Assembly (NCBI RefSeq): GCF_003675385.1
Contig: NZ_RCWZ01000006.1
Location: 62,001 to 126,000 of the forward strand
Length of the DNA stretch: 64,000 bases
Origin: Mucilaginibacter kameinonensis
GTDB taxonomy: Bacteria > Bacteroidota > Bacteroidia > Sphingobacteriales > Sphingobacteriaceae
Direction of reading: 5' to 3'
Shown: in pieces, positions 16,673 through 24,901 of the stretch
Position numbering within the stretch: position 1 is the stretch's first letter
How the letters are laid out: each line of letters starts with the position of its first letter
Translations under genes and position numbers: made by a program
The notes under the pieces: model-generated
The model's input: only the letters and a program-made list of their open reading frames with translations
What the model was told of the DNA's origin: nothing
Databases searched by the model: none

Positions 16673-17008
16673 ATGGAAACCATCACCTGGCATGATTTTG
16701 AAAAAGTAGAACTCCGCGTAGGCACTGTATTGGAGGCAATTGATTTCCCTGAGGCTCGAAAACCGGCCTTTAAGGTAAGGGTTGATTTTGGCGGGTTCGG
16801 CATCCGGTGGTCGAGCGCGCAGATCACCAAACATTACACCAAAGAGGAACTTGTTGGCAGGCAGATAGTAGGTGTAACAAACTTTCCTAAAAAACAGATC
16901 GCCAATTTTATGTCGGAGTTTTTGGTTACCGGCTTTGCCGACGAAAACGGTGATATCGTATTAACCGCTGTTGAAAAACCTGTGCCAAACGGCAGCAAAC
17001 TTATTTAA
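16673..17008 (+). CDS. CsaA-like tRNA-binding domain protein
   Basis: Protein of 111 residues that is a single EMAP/OB-fold tRNA-binding domain: VELRVGTVLEAIDFPEARKP (about 12-31), KVRVDFGG, WSSAQITKHY, and VGVTNFPKKQIANFMSEFLV (about 66-85). This is the CsaA/YgjH group, small cytoplasmic dimers that bind the outer corner of tRNA; CsaA has also been described as chaperone-like. The start at 16673 is supported by full alignment to the domain and by the promoter box five bases upstream. tadA starts at the very next base after its stop, so the two form an operon with a common tRNA theme. Confidence 0.88.
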   Translation: METITWHDFEKVELRVGTVLEAIDFPEARKPAFKVRVDFGGFGIRWSSAQITKHYTKEELVGRQIVGVTNFPKKQIANFMSEFLVTGFADENGDIVLTAVEKPVPNGSKLI

Positions 17009-17485
17009 ATGAGATATATCAGTTTTGAGGATGAGGCCTCGATATCGCCCGACGAATATTTTATGGGCGAGGCTTTAAAGGAAGCCCGTTATGCGTTTGA
17101 GGAAGATGAGATTCCTATCGGTGCAATAGTTGTTTATAATGGCCGGATTATAGGTCGCGGACACAACCTTACCGAGCGCCTTAATGATGTATCGGCCCAT
17201 GCCGAAATGCAGGCGCTTACCGCCGCTGCTAATTTAATGGGTGGAAAATACCTGCAGGGCTGTACTTTATACGTTACTATGGAGCCCTGCGTTATGTGCG
17301 CCGGGGCATCATACTGGTTCCAGGTAAGCAAGATCGTGTTTGGGGCGTATGATAACAAATTGGGATTCGGTCGTATCAATCAAAAAATAACCCATCCTAA
17401 AACTGTAATTACCGGGGGCATCCGCGAAGCCGAATGCAGCCAGCTCGTAAAAGATTTTTTTAAGGGGAAGAGGAAAAAGGGTTAA
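17009..17485 (+). CDS. tadA: tRNA adenosine(34) deaminase
   Basis: Protein of 158 residues of the cytidine-deaminase fold. Zinc ligands and proton shuttle are all present: H64-A-E66 in SAHAEMQAL and C94-x-x-C97 in EPCVMCAGA. These features, together with DEIPIGAIVV and the C-terminal FFKGKRKK, identify TadA, which converts A34 to inosine in tRNA-Arg(ACG). It begins directly after the stop of the tRNA-binding protein gene, with no space for its own promoter. Guanine deaminase is the main alternative, but the N-terminal DEYFMGEALKEAR favours TadA. Confidence 0.93.
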   Translation: MRYISFEDEASISPDEYFMGEALKEARYAFEEDEIPIGAIVVYNGRIIGRGHNLTERLNDVSAHAEMQALTAAANLMGGKYLQGCTLYVTMEPCVMCAGASYWFQVSKIVFGAYDNKLGFGRINQKITHPKTVITGGIREAECSQLVKDFFKGKRKKG

Positions 17486-17552
17486 TAGTTCATGGATCAT
17501 AGTTCATGGTAATGGAAAATAGCTATGAACCATTAACCATCAACTATGAACT
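17484..17552. repeat. Inverted repeat, AGTTCATGG/CATGAACT family (copy 1 of 3)
   Basis: Left part carries AGTTCATGGATCATAGTTCA and right part CTATGAACC...CAACTATGAACT in inverted orientation. Units of TAGTTCAT are repeated within each arm. It starts at the tadA stop codon. Other copies are at 35676 and 37772. Confidence 0.8.
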
Positions 17553-17598
17553 AAACAAAACATGACAATTATTTAGAACAAATACTTCTGTCAACGCT

Positions 17599-17606
17599 TA
17601 TATTTG
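17599..17606 (+). promoter_or_regulatory. -7 promoter box TATATTTG of sodA
   Basis: TATATTTG matches TAnnTTTG and lies 45 bases before the sodA start codon. No convincing -33 TTTG is seen at the usual distance. Confidence 0.45.
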
Positions 17607-17651
17607 TTACGTCACAACAAACATTAAACTTTAAAATTAACAACTAAAATT

Positions 17652-18263
17652 ATGGCATTTACACTACCGGCGTTATCCTACGCTACTGATGCTTTGGAAC
17701 CGCACATTGATAAACTGACCATGGAAATTCACCATGGAAAACATCACCAGGCTTATGTTACCAACTTAAACAAAGCTTTGGAAGGTAAACCGGAAGCCGA
17801 TAGCAATATCGACGATATCATCAAAAATATCTCTAAATTCCCTGCTGCTGTGCGTAACAACGGCGGTGGTCACTACAACCACACTTTGTTCTGGACTTTG
17901 TTATCACCAAATGGTGGTGGTGAGCCTACAGGTGCTTTGGCTGATGCTATTAAAAGCACTTTCGGTTCATTTGCCGATTTCAAAACTAAAGTATCTGAAG
18001 CTGGTGCAACCCGTTTCGGTTCTGGCTGGGCCTGGTTAATTGTTACTGCTGATAAAAAATTAGCTGTAACTTCAACTCCTAACCAGGATAACCCATTAAT
18101 GGATATCGCTGAGGTTAAAGGTACCCCAATCTTAGGTATCGACGTTTGGGAGCACGCTTATTATCTGAAATATCAAAACCGTCGTCCGGATTACTTAGCA
18201 GCTATCTGGAACGTTATTAACTGGAACCACGTTGCTGAGCTTTACGCAAAAGCAACTGCTTAA
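17652..18263 (+). CDS. sodA: Superoxide dismutase, Mn-type (Fe/Mn family)
   Basis: Protein of 203 residues without a signal peptide, hence cytoplasmic. Metal ligands are H27, H77, D164 and H168 (in IHHGKHH, GGHYNHTLFW and GIDVWEHAYY). The residues that separate Mn from Fe enzymes point to Mn or cambialistic: Gly run before H74 and Gln145 in TPNQDNP rather than the Fe-type Gln at the earlier position. It converts superoxide to hydrogen peroxide and oxygen, upstream of the catalase encoded 9 kb away. It has its own promoter box and a strong terminator, so it is monocistronic. Confidence 0.96.
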   Translation: MAFTLPALSYATDALEPHIDKLTMEIHHGKHHQAYVTNLNKALEGKPEADSNIDDIIKNISKFPAAVRNNGGGHYNHTLFWTLLSPNGGGEPTGALADAIKSTFGSFADFKTKVSEAGATRFGSGWAWLIVTADKKLAVTSTPNQDNPLMDIAEVKGTPILGIDVWEHAYYLKYQNRRPDYLAAIWNVINWNHVAELYAKATA

Positions 18264-18284
18264 TTTATTTAAGCGCATAAATTT

Positions 18285-18320
18285 AAAGCGGCAGGATCTG
18301 ATGGTCCTGCCGCTTTTTTG
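18285..18320 (+). terminator. Rho-independent terminator of sodA
   Basis: Perfect stem AAAGCGGCAGGA (18285-18296) / TCCTGCCGCTTT (18305-18316) followed by TTTG. Confidence 0.87.
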
Positions 18321-18334
18321 TTTTAATCTCCACC

Positions 18335-18428
18335 CGTCATTGCGAGGCACGAAGCAATCCCCGATGTTAAAGGGAGGCATGCATAGCCGCTCTGCTTATT
18401 TGGGATTGCTTCGTGCCTCGCAATGACG
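18335..18428. repeat. Inverted repeat, CATTGCGAGG family (copy 2 of 4)
   Basis: Arms 18335-18361 and 18402-18428 are perfect 27-bp inverted copies beginning CGTCATTGCGAGGCACGAAG. The 40-base centre (GATGTTAAAGGGAGGCATGC...) is not paired. Confidence 0.9.
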
Positions 18429-18517
18429 GAATGAAGAAGCATATTTTTTACTTCCTAATTATATCCCATCTCCCTATCAATCCCATAATCTACTAACTTT
18501 GTGGACTTTTTTATATT

Positions 18518-19978
18518 ATGATCAAAAAGCCCATAGAAACCCTGCTCCGCGAATCAAAGGAAGAAGGCGAACATTCATTAAAACGCTCATTGGGGCCGGT
18601 TAACCTGATTTTAATTGGGATAGGCATCATTATAGGGGCAGGTTTATTTTCCTTAACGGGGATAGCAGCTGGTCAGCATTCGGGCCCGGCGGTAACTATA
18701 TCTTTCCTGATAGCCGCTGTAGGTTGTGCATTTGCCGCGCTTTGTTATGCCGAGTTTTCGGCTATGATACCTGTTGCAGGGAGTGCTTACACCTACTCGT
18801 ACGCCACCATGGGCGAACTTTTTGCCTGGATCATTGGCTGGGACCTTGCGCTTGAATATGCTGTGGGTGCGGCAACGGTGGCTATTAGCTGGTCGCAATA
18901 CCTGACTAAGTTTTTATCATGGTTTGATCTGTATTTGCCGCCACAACTTACACTTTCGCCTTTTGAAACGGCCAAGGCTGCTAATGGGGATGTTATAAAC
19001 GGGATTATTAATTTACCGGCCGCCTTAATAGTAATTTTAGTTACCAGTATCATTATTCGCGGCACCAAAGGTTCTGCATTGGTTAATGCCATTATTGTAA
19101 CCCTGAAGGTAGGGGTGGTGCTGGTGTTTATAGCTGTAGGCTGGTCGTTCATTAATCCGCAAAACTATCATCCGTACATTCCGCAAAACACCGGTGTTTG
19201 GGGCGATTATGGCTGGTCGGGTATATTGAGAGGGGCAGGACTGGTATTCTTTGTATTTATCGGTTTCGATGCAGTATCAACCGCGGCGCAGGAAGCTAAG
19301 AACCCTCAGCGTAATATGCCTATCGGTATCATTGGTTCATTACTGATCTGTACGGTATTATTTATCGTGTTTGCGCACGTCATGACGGGGATGGCCAATT
19401 ATAAAGAGTTTATAGGTTCAGGCGCTCCCGTTGCTATCGCCATCGAAAAAACACATTACCAATGGCTAAGCAAGGCTATTGTATTGGCTATATTGATAGG
19501 TTATACTTCGGTGATCCTGGTTGACCTATTGGGACAATCACGCGTATTTTTCTCTATGTCGAAAGATGGATTATTGCCAAAAGTATTTTCGGAAGTGCAC
19601 CCTAAATTTCGTACCCCCTGGAAATCGAATATCATGCTTTGCGCTTTTATAGCCTTGTTTGCCGCTTTTGTGCCGATACGTGTGGTTGGCGAAATGACCA
19701 GTATTGGTACCCTGCTGGCCTTTGTAATGGTTTGCGCGGGTGTTCTTATTTTGCGTAAACAACAGCCCAATATTCACCGACCATTTAAAACGCCGCTTGT
19801 TCCATTGGTGCCCGTATTGGGGATATTGACTTGCTTTGCCATGATGACATTTTTACCGGGCGATACCTGGTTGCGATTGATCATCTGGCTTGCAATTGGT
19901 TTGGTTATATACTATACTTACGGCAAAAAGAACAGCGTTATCCGCAGAATGCTTGAGGATAAACACCAGCGCTATTAA
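18518..19978 (+). CDS. APC superfamily amino acid permease
   Basis: Protein of 486 residues with about twelve transmembrane segments. The first carries the substrate-site signature GIGIIIGAGLFSLTG (about 34-48), and the third region FIGFDAVSTAAQEAKNPQRN (about 248-267) is diagnostic of the CAT/YfnA group of cationic or broad amino acid permeases. It acts in the inner membrane as a cation-coupled importer; exact substrate is unknown. Start at 18518 keeps an N-terminal cytoplasmic tail (KKPIETLLRESKEEGEHSLK) common in this group. The next gene starts three bases after its stop, so the two are probably co-transcribed. Confidence 0.9.
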   Translation: MIKKPIETLLRESKEEGEHSLKRSLGPVNLILIGIGIIIGAGLFSLTGIAAGQHSGPAVTISFLIAAVGCAFAALCYAEFSAMIPVAGSAYTYSYATMGELFAWIIGWDLALEYAVGAATVAISWSQYLTKFLSWFDLYLPPQLTLSPFETAKAANGDVINGIINLPAALIVILVTSIIIRGTKGSALVNAIIVTLKVGVVLVFIAVGWSFINPQNYHPYIPQNTGVWGDYGWSGILRGAGLVFFVFIGFDAVSTAAQEAKNPQRNMPIGIIGSLLICTVLFIVFAHVMTGMANYKEFIGSGAPVAIAIEKTHYQWLSKAIVLAILIGYTSVILVDLLGQSRVFFSMSKDGLLPKVFSEVHPKFRTPWKSNIMLCAFIALFAAFVPIRVVGEMTSIGTLLAFVMVCAGVLILRKQQPNIHRPFKTPLVPLVPVLGILTCFAMMTFLPGDTWLRLIIWLAIGLVIYYTYGKKNSVIRRMLEDKHQRY

Positions 19979-19981
19979 TTG

Positions 19982-21049
19982 ATGACTGAAAACATTTTAA
20001 AACTAAAAGTTGAACGCGTAAAATGGGAAACTCCTGATACTGCTACATTTTACTTGAGCAGTACAAAAGGTGAGGCTATCCCGTACACAGCAGGTCAGTT
20101 TATCACTCTGATATTTAACCATAGGCAGCAAGAGATCAGGCGTTCGTATTCCTTAAGTTCATCGCCTGATGAAGCTTACCTGGCAATAACTGTAAAGCGC
20201 ATTACCAATGGAGAAATCTCCAGGTTTATGCTTACTAAAATAAAAGAAGGGGATGAGTTGACAGCCCTTGCGCCGGCGGGTCGTTTTACCATTAGCGATT
20301 ATCAACAACAGAAAGACATATTTTTATTTGCGGCCGGGAGTGGTATCACACCGGTTTTTTCTCAGCTGAAATATATCCTTGGCCGGGAAGGCAAAAGCCG
20401 GTTGGTACTGATCTATAGCAATCAAAATGCTGCATCTGTTTTATTTAAGGATGAGCTTAATAAATTGGCGGCTGATCAACCTGAAAGGCTTACTATTATT
20501 CACTTGTTGAGCAGTGAAGCTAACCGCCTTAATACCGATAAGGTAGAAAAGCTGGTTAAACAACATGCCCGTTTTAACTTGGCAGATGCCGAATTTTACC
20601 TGTGCGGCCCATTTGCGTATATGCGCATGATCCGCTTTGATCTGGTGTACATGGGGGTTGATCAGGCCAAAATTCGCAAGGAAAATTTTGTGCTTGAAAC
20701 GGTTGCTGTAAAAAGTGGTATTACCAGTTTCGCTCCGCAAAACATTAAAATAAAATACCGGGGCGAACTGCATGATATTATGGTAGGCGAAAACCAATCC
20801 ATATTACAGGCTGCGCTGCAAAACAACATTCCATTACCTTATAGTTGCCGGGGTGGGGTATGCTCAACCTGTATGGTCAAATGCACCGGCGGTAAAGTAG
20901 AGATGGTAAAAAATGATGTGCTTACTGATGCCGATCTTGCCCAAGGCTGGATCCTGACTTGCACCGGGCATCCGTTGGACGATGGGGTAGTGATTGAGTT
21001 AAAAAAAAACATGTCATTGCGAGCGATAGCGTGGCAATCTCGTAGCTAA
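19982..21049 (+). CDS. PaaE-like 2Fe-2S/FAD oxidoreductase, C-terminus supplied by a repeat
   Basis: Protein of 355 residues. Residues about 1-235 are a ferredoxin-NADP reductase module: FAD motif RRSYSLSSSP, NAD(P) site FAAGSGITPVFS, and YLCGPFAYM. Residues about 260-345 are a plant-type 2Fe-2S ferredoxin with CRGGVCSTC and a fourth Cys in LTCTGHP. This is the layout of PaaE, the reductase of phenylacetyl-CoA epoxidase, but no other paa gene is nearby; it may be a general ferredoxin reductase. An ATG at 19982 is preferred over the TTG at 19979. The last residues (MSLRAIAWQSRS) and the stop codon are encoded by the repeat at 21012-21106. Confidence 0.88.
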   Translation: MTENILKLKVERVKWETPDTATFYLSSTKGEAIPYTAGQFITLIFNHRQQEIRRSYSLSSSPDEAYLAITVKRITNGEISRFMLTKIKEGDELTALAPAGRFTISDYQQQKDIFLFAAGSGITPVFSQLKYILGREGKSRLVLIYSNQNAASVLFKDELNKLAADQPERLTIIHLLSSEANRLNTDKVEKLVKQHARFNLADAEFYLCGPFAYMRMIRFDLVYMGVDQAKIRKENFVLETVAVKSGITSFAPQNIKIKYRGELHDIMVGENQSILQAALQNNIPLPYSCRGGVCSTCMVKCTGGKVEMVKNDVLTDADLAQGWILTCTGHPLDDGVVIELKKNMSLRAIAWQSRS

Positions 21050-21106
21050 TGCAAAATGGATAAGCACAGCTACGAGATTGCTTCGTCGTTCCTCCTCGCA
21101 ATGACA
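21012..21106. repeat. Inverted repeat, CATTGCGAGG family (copy 3 of 4), overlapping a gene end
   Basis: Arms TGTCATTGCGAG (21012-21023) and CTCGCAATGACA (21095-21106), with inner GTGGCAATCTCGTAGCT pairing to AGCTACGAGATTGC. The left third is translated as the C-terminus of the PaaE-like protein; the element also separates it from the convergent PepSY gene. Confidence 0.88.
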
Positions 21107-21122
21107 TAATGTTTGAAAGTAG

Positions 21123-22289
21123 TTACTTGGCCGACAAATGCTGCCTTACAGTGCGGCGATGCACCACTGATTTAACCTTTTTTGATTTGGTTTTTTTGCG
21201 TTTTCCCAACCAGATAATTAAGCCGGTAATGGGCAAGCTGGCACAAATTAAGCTGGCCAGGAAAGCGATAATTTTACCCGGAAGTCCCAGGATCTGACCT
21301 ACGTGAATATCATAGTTCATATTATTCATCTTCATGCCGGCACTTTTTTGCTCGTGCGCTGTGCGGTTCAGCAGCTTTCCGGTGTATTTGTCGAATGAAT
21401 AGCTGTCACTTTCATAGTAGTGCAGGGCCTGTGCATATGCGGTTACACCAACTGCGCCCGCCTTTGTCGCATCGTCATAAATTAAAAACATTTCGGCCTT
21501 GGGTGAAGCTGCTTTAGCTGCCAGGTAAGCTTTGTTGATAACCTGGGTAGTATCTATTTTCCCATTCAGTAACGAATCCGACTTGAAAACTGCCTTTTCT
21601 TCTGGATGTGCTTTGCCCAGATTAGCAGCTGCGTAAATCCCTTCGCGCATCCAGTCAAATGATATGGAAAGACCGGTTATGGCTAATATGATAGCCACAC
21701 TTGTTGCATAAAAGCCTAAAACATTATGCAGGTCATAATTCACCCTTCTCCAGCGACCGCCCCATTTAATAGTGAAGCTGCGTTTGCGATCGCTTTTGCG
21801 TTTTGGCCACCAGAGTATAATACCGGTGATCATCAGCACCACAAAAATAATTACCGAAATGCCTACCACCAAAGTGCCAATATTGGCCGGTAATAACAAG
21901 TACAAGTGGATGTACTCAACTATGATGAAGAAATTTGTAGTAGGGCTTTCGGTGTGTATGATCTTACCTGTATAAGGGTTCTGGTATACAAACAGTAAAC
22001 CGTCCTTCTTATCGGTTACCAAGACTCCTGCCGGGCGCCCGATGCCATAATAATAAACATAACTGGCGGTAGCGCCTTTGCGGCCTTTCAGCGCCTCCGC
22101 TTTAAGGATGGATGGCGCTATGTATGGCTTGTTTTGTACCTCAACCTTACGGTAGCTGTGTATGGCATCCTGGATCTCGTCCTGAAAACAGAAAATACAG
22201 CCGGTGATACTCACTATAAACACCACAAGCCCGGAGATAAATCCGAGCCAGCGATGTATGAATAGTAATGCTTTTTTAAAAGGCGTCAT
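21123..22289 (-). CDS. PepSY-associated transmembrane protein
   Basis: Protein of 388 residues with four membrane segments: about 15-36 (LGFISGLVVFIVSITGCIF), 135-160, 195-215 and 345-370. Family hallmarks are FIHRWLGFISGL at the N-terminus, HLYLLLP and WWPKR after the second helix, and DLHNVLGFYA before the third. It is an inner-membrane protein of the PepSY_TM family; relatives near siderophore receptors are thought to reduce iron or its chelates. It lies three bases after the TonB receptor gene on the same strand, so the two form an operon, and an iron-uptake role follows from that context rather than from the protein itself. Confidence 0.88.
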   Translation of the reverse strand: MTPFKKALLFIHRWLGFISGLVVFIVSITGCIFCFQDEIQDAIHSYRKVEVQNKPYIAPSILKAEALKGRKGATASYVYYYGIGRPAGVLVTDKKDGLLFVYQNPYTGKIIHTESPTTNFFIIVEYIHLYLLLPANIGTLVVGISVIIFVVLMITGIILWWPKRKSDRKRSFTIKWGGRWRRVNYDLHNVLGFYATSVAIILAITGLSISFDWMREGIYAAANLGKAHPEEKAVFKSDSLLNGKIDTTQVINKAYLAAKAASPKAEMFLIYDDATKAGAVGVTAYAQALHYYESDSYSFDKYTGKLLNRTAHEQKSAGMKMNNMNYDIHVGQILGLPGKIIAFLASLICASLPITGLIIWLGKRKKTKSKKVKSVVHRRTVRQHLSAK

Positions 22290-22292
22290 TCA

Positions 22293-24713
22293 TTAAAATT
22301 TATAGGTGGCGCTCAGTGCAAAGCTTCTTAATTTTTGAGGGTTCACAGTGCCATAACCTATCCAGTATTTCTGGTTAGTAAAGTTATCTAACTTGGCGCC
22401 AAACCTGTACCTGTTGGTATCGTAAAATGCCGATGCATTCAGTATAGTATATGATGGCAGTGTAAATACACCTAAGGTGCGGCTGTTGATAACCTTGTTA
22501 TCGCTGGCATAATTGCCGCCAATACCAAAGCCTAAACCTTTAACTGCGCCTTGTTGAATTTTGTAGCTTGCCCAGAAGCTGGCCTGGTAAGGTGAACCCG
22601 CTGTTGCAGGCCGCAGACCTTCAACCGTAGCGTCGGCAGTTTTGGTGAGTTTTGAATTATTGTAAGTAAAGCCAGCGGTTAAGTTTAATCCTGGTACTGG
22701 GTTCGCGATTACTTCGGCTTCAAAGCCTTTGCTGAATTGTGTACCATCCTGTACAGAAAGCACCGGGTTTACGGTAGACGGGCGTACAATATCTTTTACC
22801 TTGATATCATAGTAGCTTACGGTACTGCTTAATTTGCCATCAAACAGATCTAATTTTACACCACCTTCAATTTGATTGGCCTGCTCAGGTTTAAGTGGTT
22901 TGTTGTTTTCGGTAGTACCGGTTTGGTTGTTAAAGCTGTTTTGGTAGTTGGCAAATAACGATACGTGATCTTTTACCGGCTGGTAAACCAGGCCAAATTT
23001 TGGAGAGAACGCGGTTTGTTTATAAGCGCCGGAAGTTTTTTGTGAAACCGGGTCGTAGTTACCTTTATTGTCAAACCTGTCTACACGTAAACCTGCCGAT
23101 GCCATTAACTCATCGGTAATGTTAAATACATCTGAAATATAAGCACTATAAGTATTACGTTTATACATGGCCGGATAGGTAAAACCTATGTTACCTGCTG
23201 CATACATGGCGTCCAGCGCGGCACCGTTAAAATTGCTGTAGTTGTGGTTGCCGGTTACTGATACAGTATCAAGTGTACTGCCGTAGAAGTACTGCTGCGA
23301 ATTTTCCCTGAAGAAATCCAGACCGCCAACAAATCTGTTACGGAACTTGCCTATTTTGAAATCGCCATTAAAGTTTTGTTGAACCTCGAACATGTCATCC
23401 TTGCTGTTGCGGGTAGCCTGGTCGTTTCGTGAAATCATATCGCCTGGCAATAGATAATAATAAAGACCATGGCCATCTGAATAGCTATGTGTATAGCTCA
23501 GGTTGGTACGTGAGGTCCAGGCATCAGAGATCTTGTATTTTACTTCGCCATAGAAGTTTTTGTTTTGCGATATCTGAGTAAGACCGTCACCGTGGTAGCT
23601 TTGCCTGTAATCAATATTTGATTTATCGGGACTGCTGAAACCCATTTGTTCAACTGTTAACCCATAAGGGAAAAAGTAGATAGTTTTGCCTACGTTTTTG
23701 CCGTAAGACAGTTCCGCATCGGCACTGATGGTTAACCTGTCGTTAGCTTTGTAAACGATGCTTGGGTCAATAACCACATTGCGGGAAAAGCCATTATTCT
23801 GAAAACTACCGTCGTGGTTAAACGCGGTATTTAAGCGGAATAGTACTTTTTTATCTTTATCAAGAGGAGTGTTGATATCTGCGCTACCACGGTAAAAACC
23901 GAAGTTGCCGCCTGATAAACTCACCTCACCACCAAAGGTGTCATAAGGCTTTTTAGTTACACGATTGATTAAACCACCGTATGATGTTAGCGCGTTGCCA
24001 AACAAAGTACCAGATGGGCCTTTGATCACTTCAATTCTTTCAATATTTGCTGCATCAACGCTGTTGGTAACCTTACCGGCAATACCGTTGCGAATAGAGC
24101 TTTGCACAATAAAACCGCGGCTGTTGAAATAAGCACCACCATCACCCCCGCGACCGGTTGCATCCCACATTTTTTGTAAACCCGGGGTATTCCTCAGCGC
24201 GTCATCAACAGAAAAAATTAATTGTTCCTGGATCAGTTGGCTGCTAATTGTGTTGTAAACCTGCGGGTTTTCGAGGTTGGCTAATGGCATTTTAGCCACA
24301 TCTTCGCTGCGGGTGCGTTTAAATTTATTGGTTTTGTTTGCGTTGATATTTACTTCCTGTAAACCATGAACGGTATTATCAACAGTTATGGTTTGAAGAT
24401 TAGTTGTTTGGCCTGCCTTTACGCTTACAGCCTTTTCCTGACCTTTTGCGCCAACCTCGGATATGACCAGCGTGTAGTTCCCTTCAGGAGCTTTGATTTC
24501 GAAGAGTCCGTTTTCGTCGGTAATAGTACCAAACTTGGTGCCTTTAAGTGTTACCGATACGTTTTCGGCCGGGTCGTTTTTTATGGTAATAACTTTACCT
24601 TTTAGAGTACCCCTTGCTTGCTGCGCCAGAGTAGGGAGTGTATTAATAAGCAGCAATAGCGCTAAAATTGTGAGAGGAAATAGCTTTTTGAAAGCTTGTA
24701 GGGGTTGATTCAT
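22293..24713 (-). CDS. TonB-dependent siderophore receptor
   Basis: Protein of 806 residues. It has a signal peptide (about 1-31), an N-terminal carboxypeptidase-like regulatory domain (about 34-120, GTLKGKVITIKNDPAENVSV), a plug domain (about 140-270, with NPQVYNTISSQLIQEQ, GIAGKVTNSVDAANIERIEV and IKGPSGTLFGNALTSYGGLI) and a 22-strand barrel ending in YKF with a terminal aromatic. Plug wording (RIEVIKGPSG, GGLINRVTKKP) is that of the siderophore receptor subfamily. It imports ferric chelates across the outer membrane using TonB energy. Two palindromes flank its promoter, suggesting iron control. The PepSY gene follows directly. Confidence 0.92.
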   Translation of the reverse strand: MNQPLQAFKKLFPLTILALLLLINTLPTLAQQARGTLKGKVITIKNDPAENVSVTLKGTKFGTITDENGLFEIKAPEGNYTLVISEVGAKGQEKAVSVKAGQTTNLQTITVDNTVHGLQEVNINANKTNKFKRTRSEDVAKMPLANLENPQVYNTISSQLIQEQLIFSVDDALRNTPGLQKMWDATGRGGDGGAYFNSRGFIVQSSIRNGIAGKVTNSVDAANIERIEVIKGPSGTLFGNALTSYGGLINRVTKKPYDTFGGEVSLSGGNFGFYRGSADINTPLDKDKKVLFRLNTAFNHDGSFQNNGFSRNVVIDPSIVYKANDRLTISADAELSYGKNVGKTIYFFPYGLTVEQMGFSSPDKSNIDYRQSYHGDGLTQISQNKNFYGEVKYKISDAWTSRTNLSYTHSYSDGHGLYYYLLPGDMISRNDQATRNSKDDMFEVQQNFNGDFKIGKFRNRFVGGLDFFRENSQQYFYGSTLDTVSVTGNHNYSNFNGAALDAMYAAGNIGFTYPAMYKRNTYSAYISDVFNITDELMASAGLRVDRFDNKGNYDPVSQKTSGAYKQTAFSPKFGLVYQPVKDHVSLFANYQNSFNNQTGTTENNKPLKPEQANQIEGGVKLDLFDGKLSSTVSYYDIKVKDIVRPSTVNPVLSVQDGTQFSKGFEAEVIANPVPGLNLTAGFTYNNSKLTKTADATVEGLRPATAGSPYQASFWASYKIQQGAVKGLGFGIGGNYASDNKVINSRTLGVFTLPSYTILNASAFYDTNRYRFGAKLDNFTNQKYWIGYGTVNPQKLRSFALSATYKF

Positions 24714-24716
24714 TGT

Positions 24717-24731
24717 TATTTAGACTAAATA
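24717..24731. promoter_or_regulatory. 7-1-7 palindrome before the TonB receptor start (Fur-like candidate)
   Basis: TATTTAG-A-CTAAATA is a perfect palindrome around one base, placed three bases upstream of the receptor start codon and downstream of the predicted transcription start. Its 7-1-7 form resembles the core of Fur boxes; the sequence itself is AT-rich and not the enterobacterial consensus. Confidence 0.45.
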
Positions 24732-24743
24732 TAAATAATTGCG

Positions 24744-24775
24744 CAAAAGTAGTCATGCAAGTGTTATAATGCAAA
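24744..24775 (-). promoter_or_regulatory. Promoter of the TonB receptor operon
   Basis: On the minus strand TTTG (plus 24772-24775), 20 bases, then TACTTTTG (plus 24744-24751). This is an exact match to the Bacteroidota -33 TTTG / -7 TAnnTTTG promoter, with the start codon about 30 bases downstream. Confidence 0.68.
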
Positions 24776-24777
24776 TT

Positions 24778-24790
24778 ATTTATAATAAAT
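24778..24790. promoter_or_regulatory. 6-1-6 palindrome upstream of the TonB receptor promoter
   Basis: ATTTAT-A-ATAAAT, just upstream of the -33 box; the adjoining CTAAATAG shares its core with the palindrome at 24717-24731. Together they bracket the promoter. Confidence 0.35.
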
Positions 24791-24901
24791 CTAAATAGAG
24801 TGATTTTATGTGTTGATATTCAGTGATTTGTGTGATGTTTAAATGTTTTTATTCTGGCTTTGTTAACTTAGCGAACGAGGATTTACTATCTGACATAAAT
24901 C

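Noticed and set aside
20441..20797. 118-residue minus-strand frame in the PaaE-like gene
   Set aside because: It is antisense to well-conserved reductase motifs, with no start signal or family features.
22293..24713. SusC-type glycan importer
   Set aside because: Plug wording is of the siderophore receptor type, there is no SusD gene beside it, and the length (806) is short for SusC.
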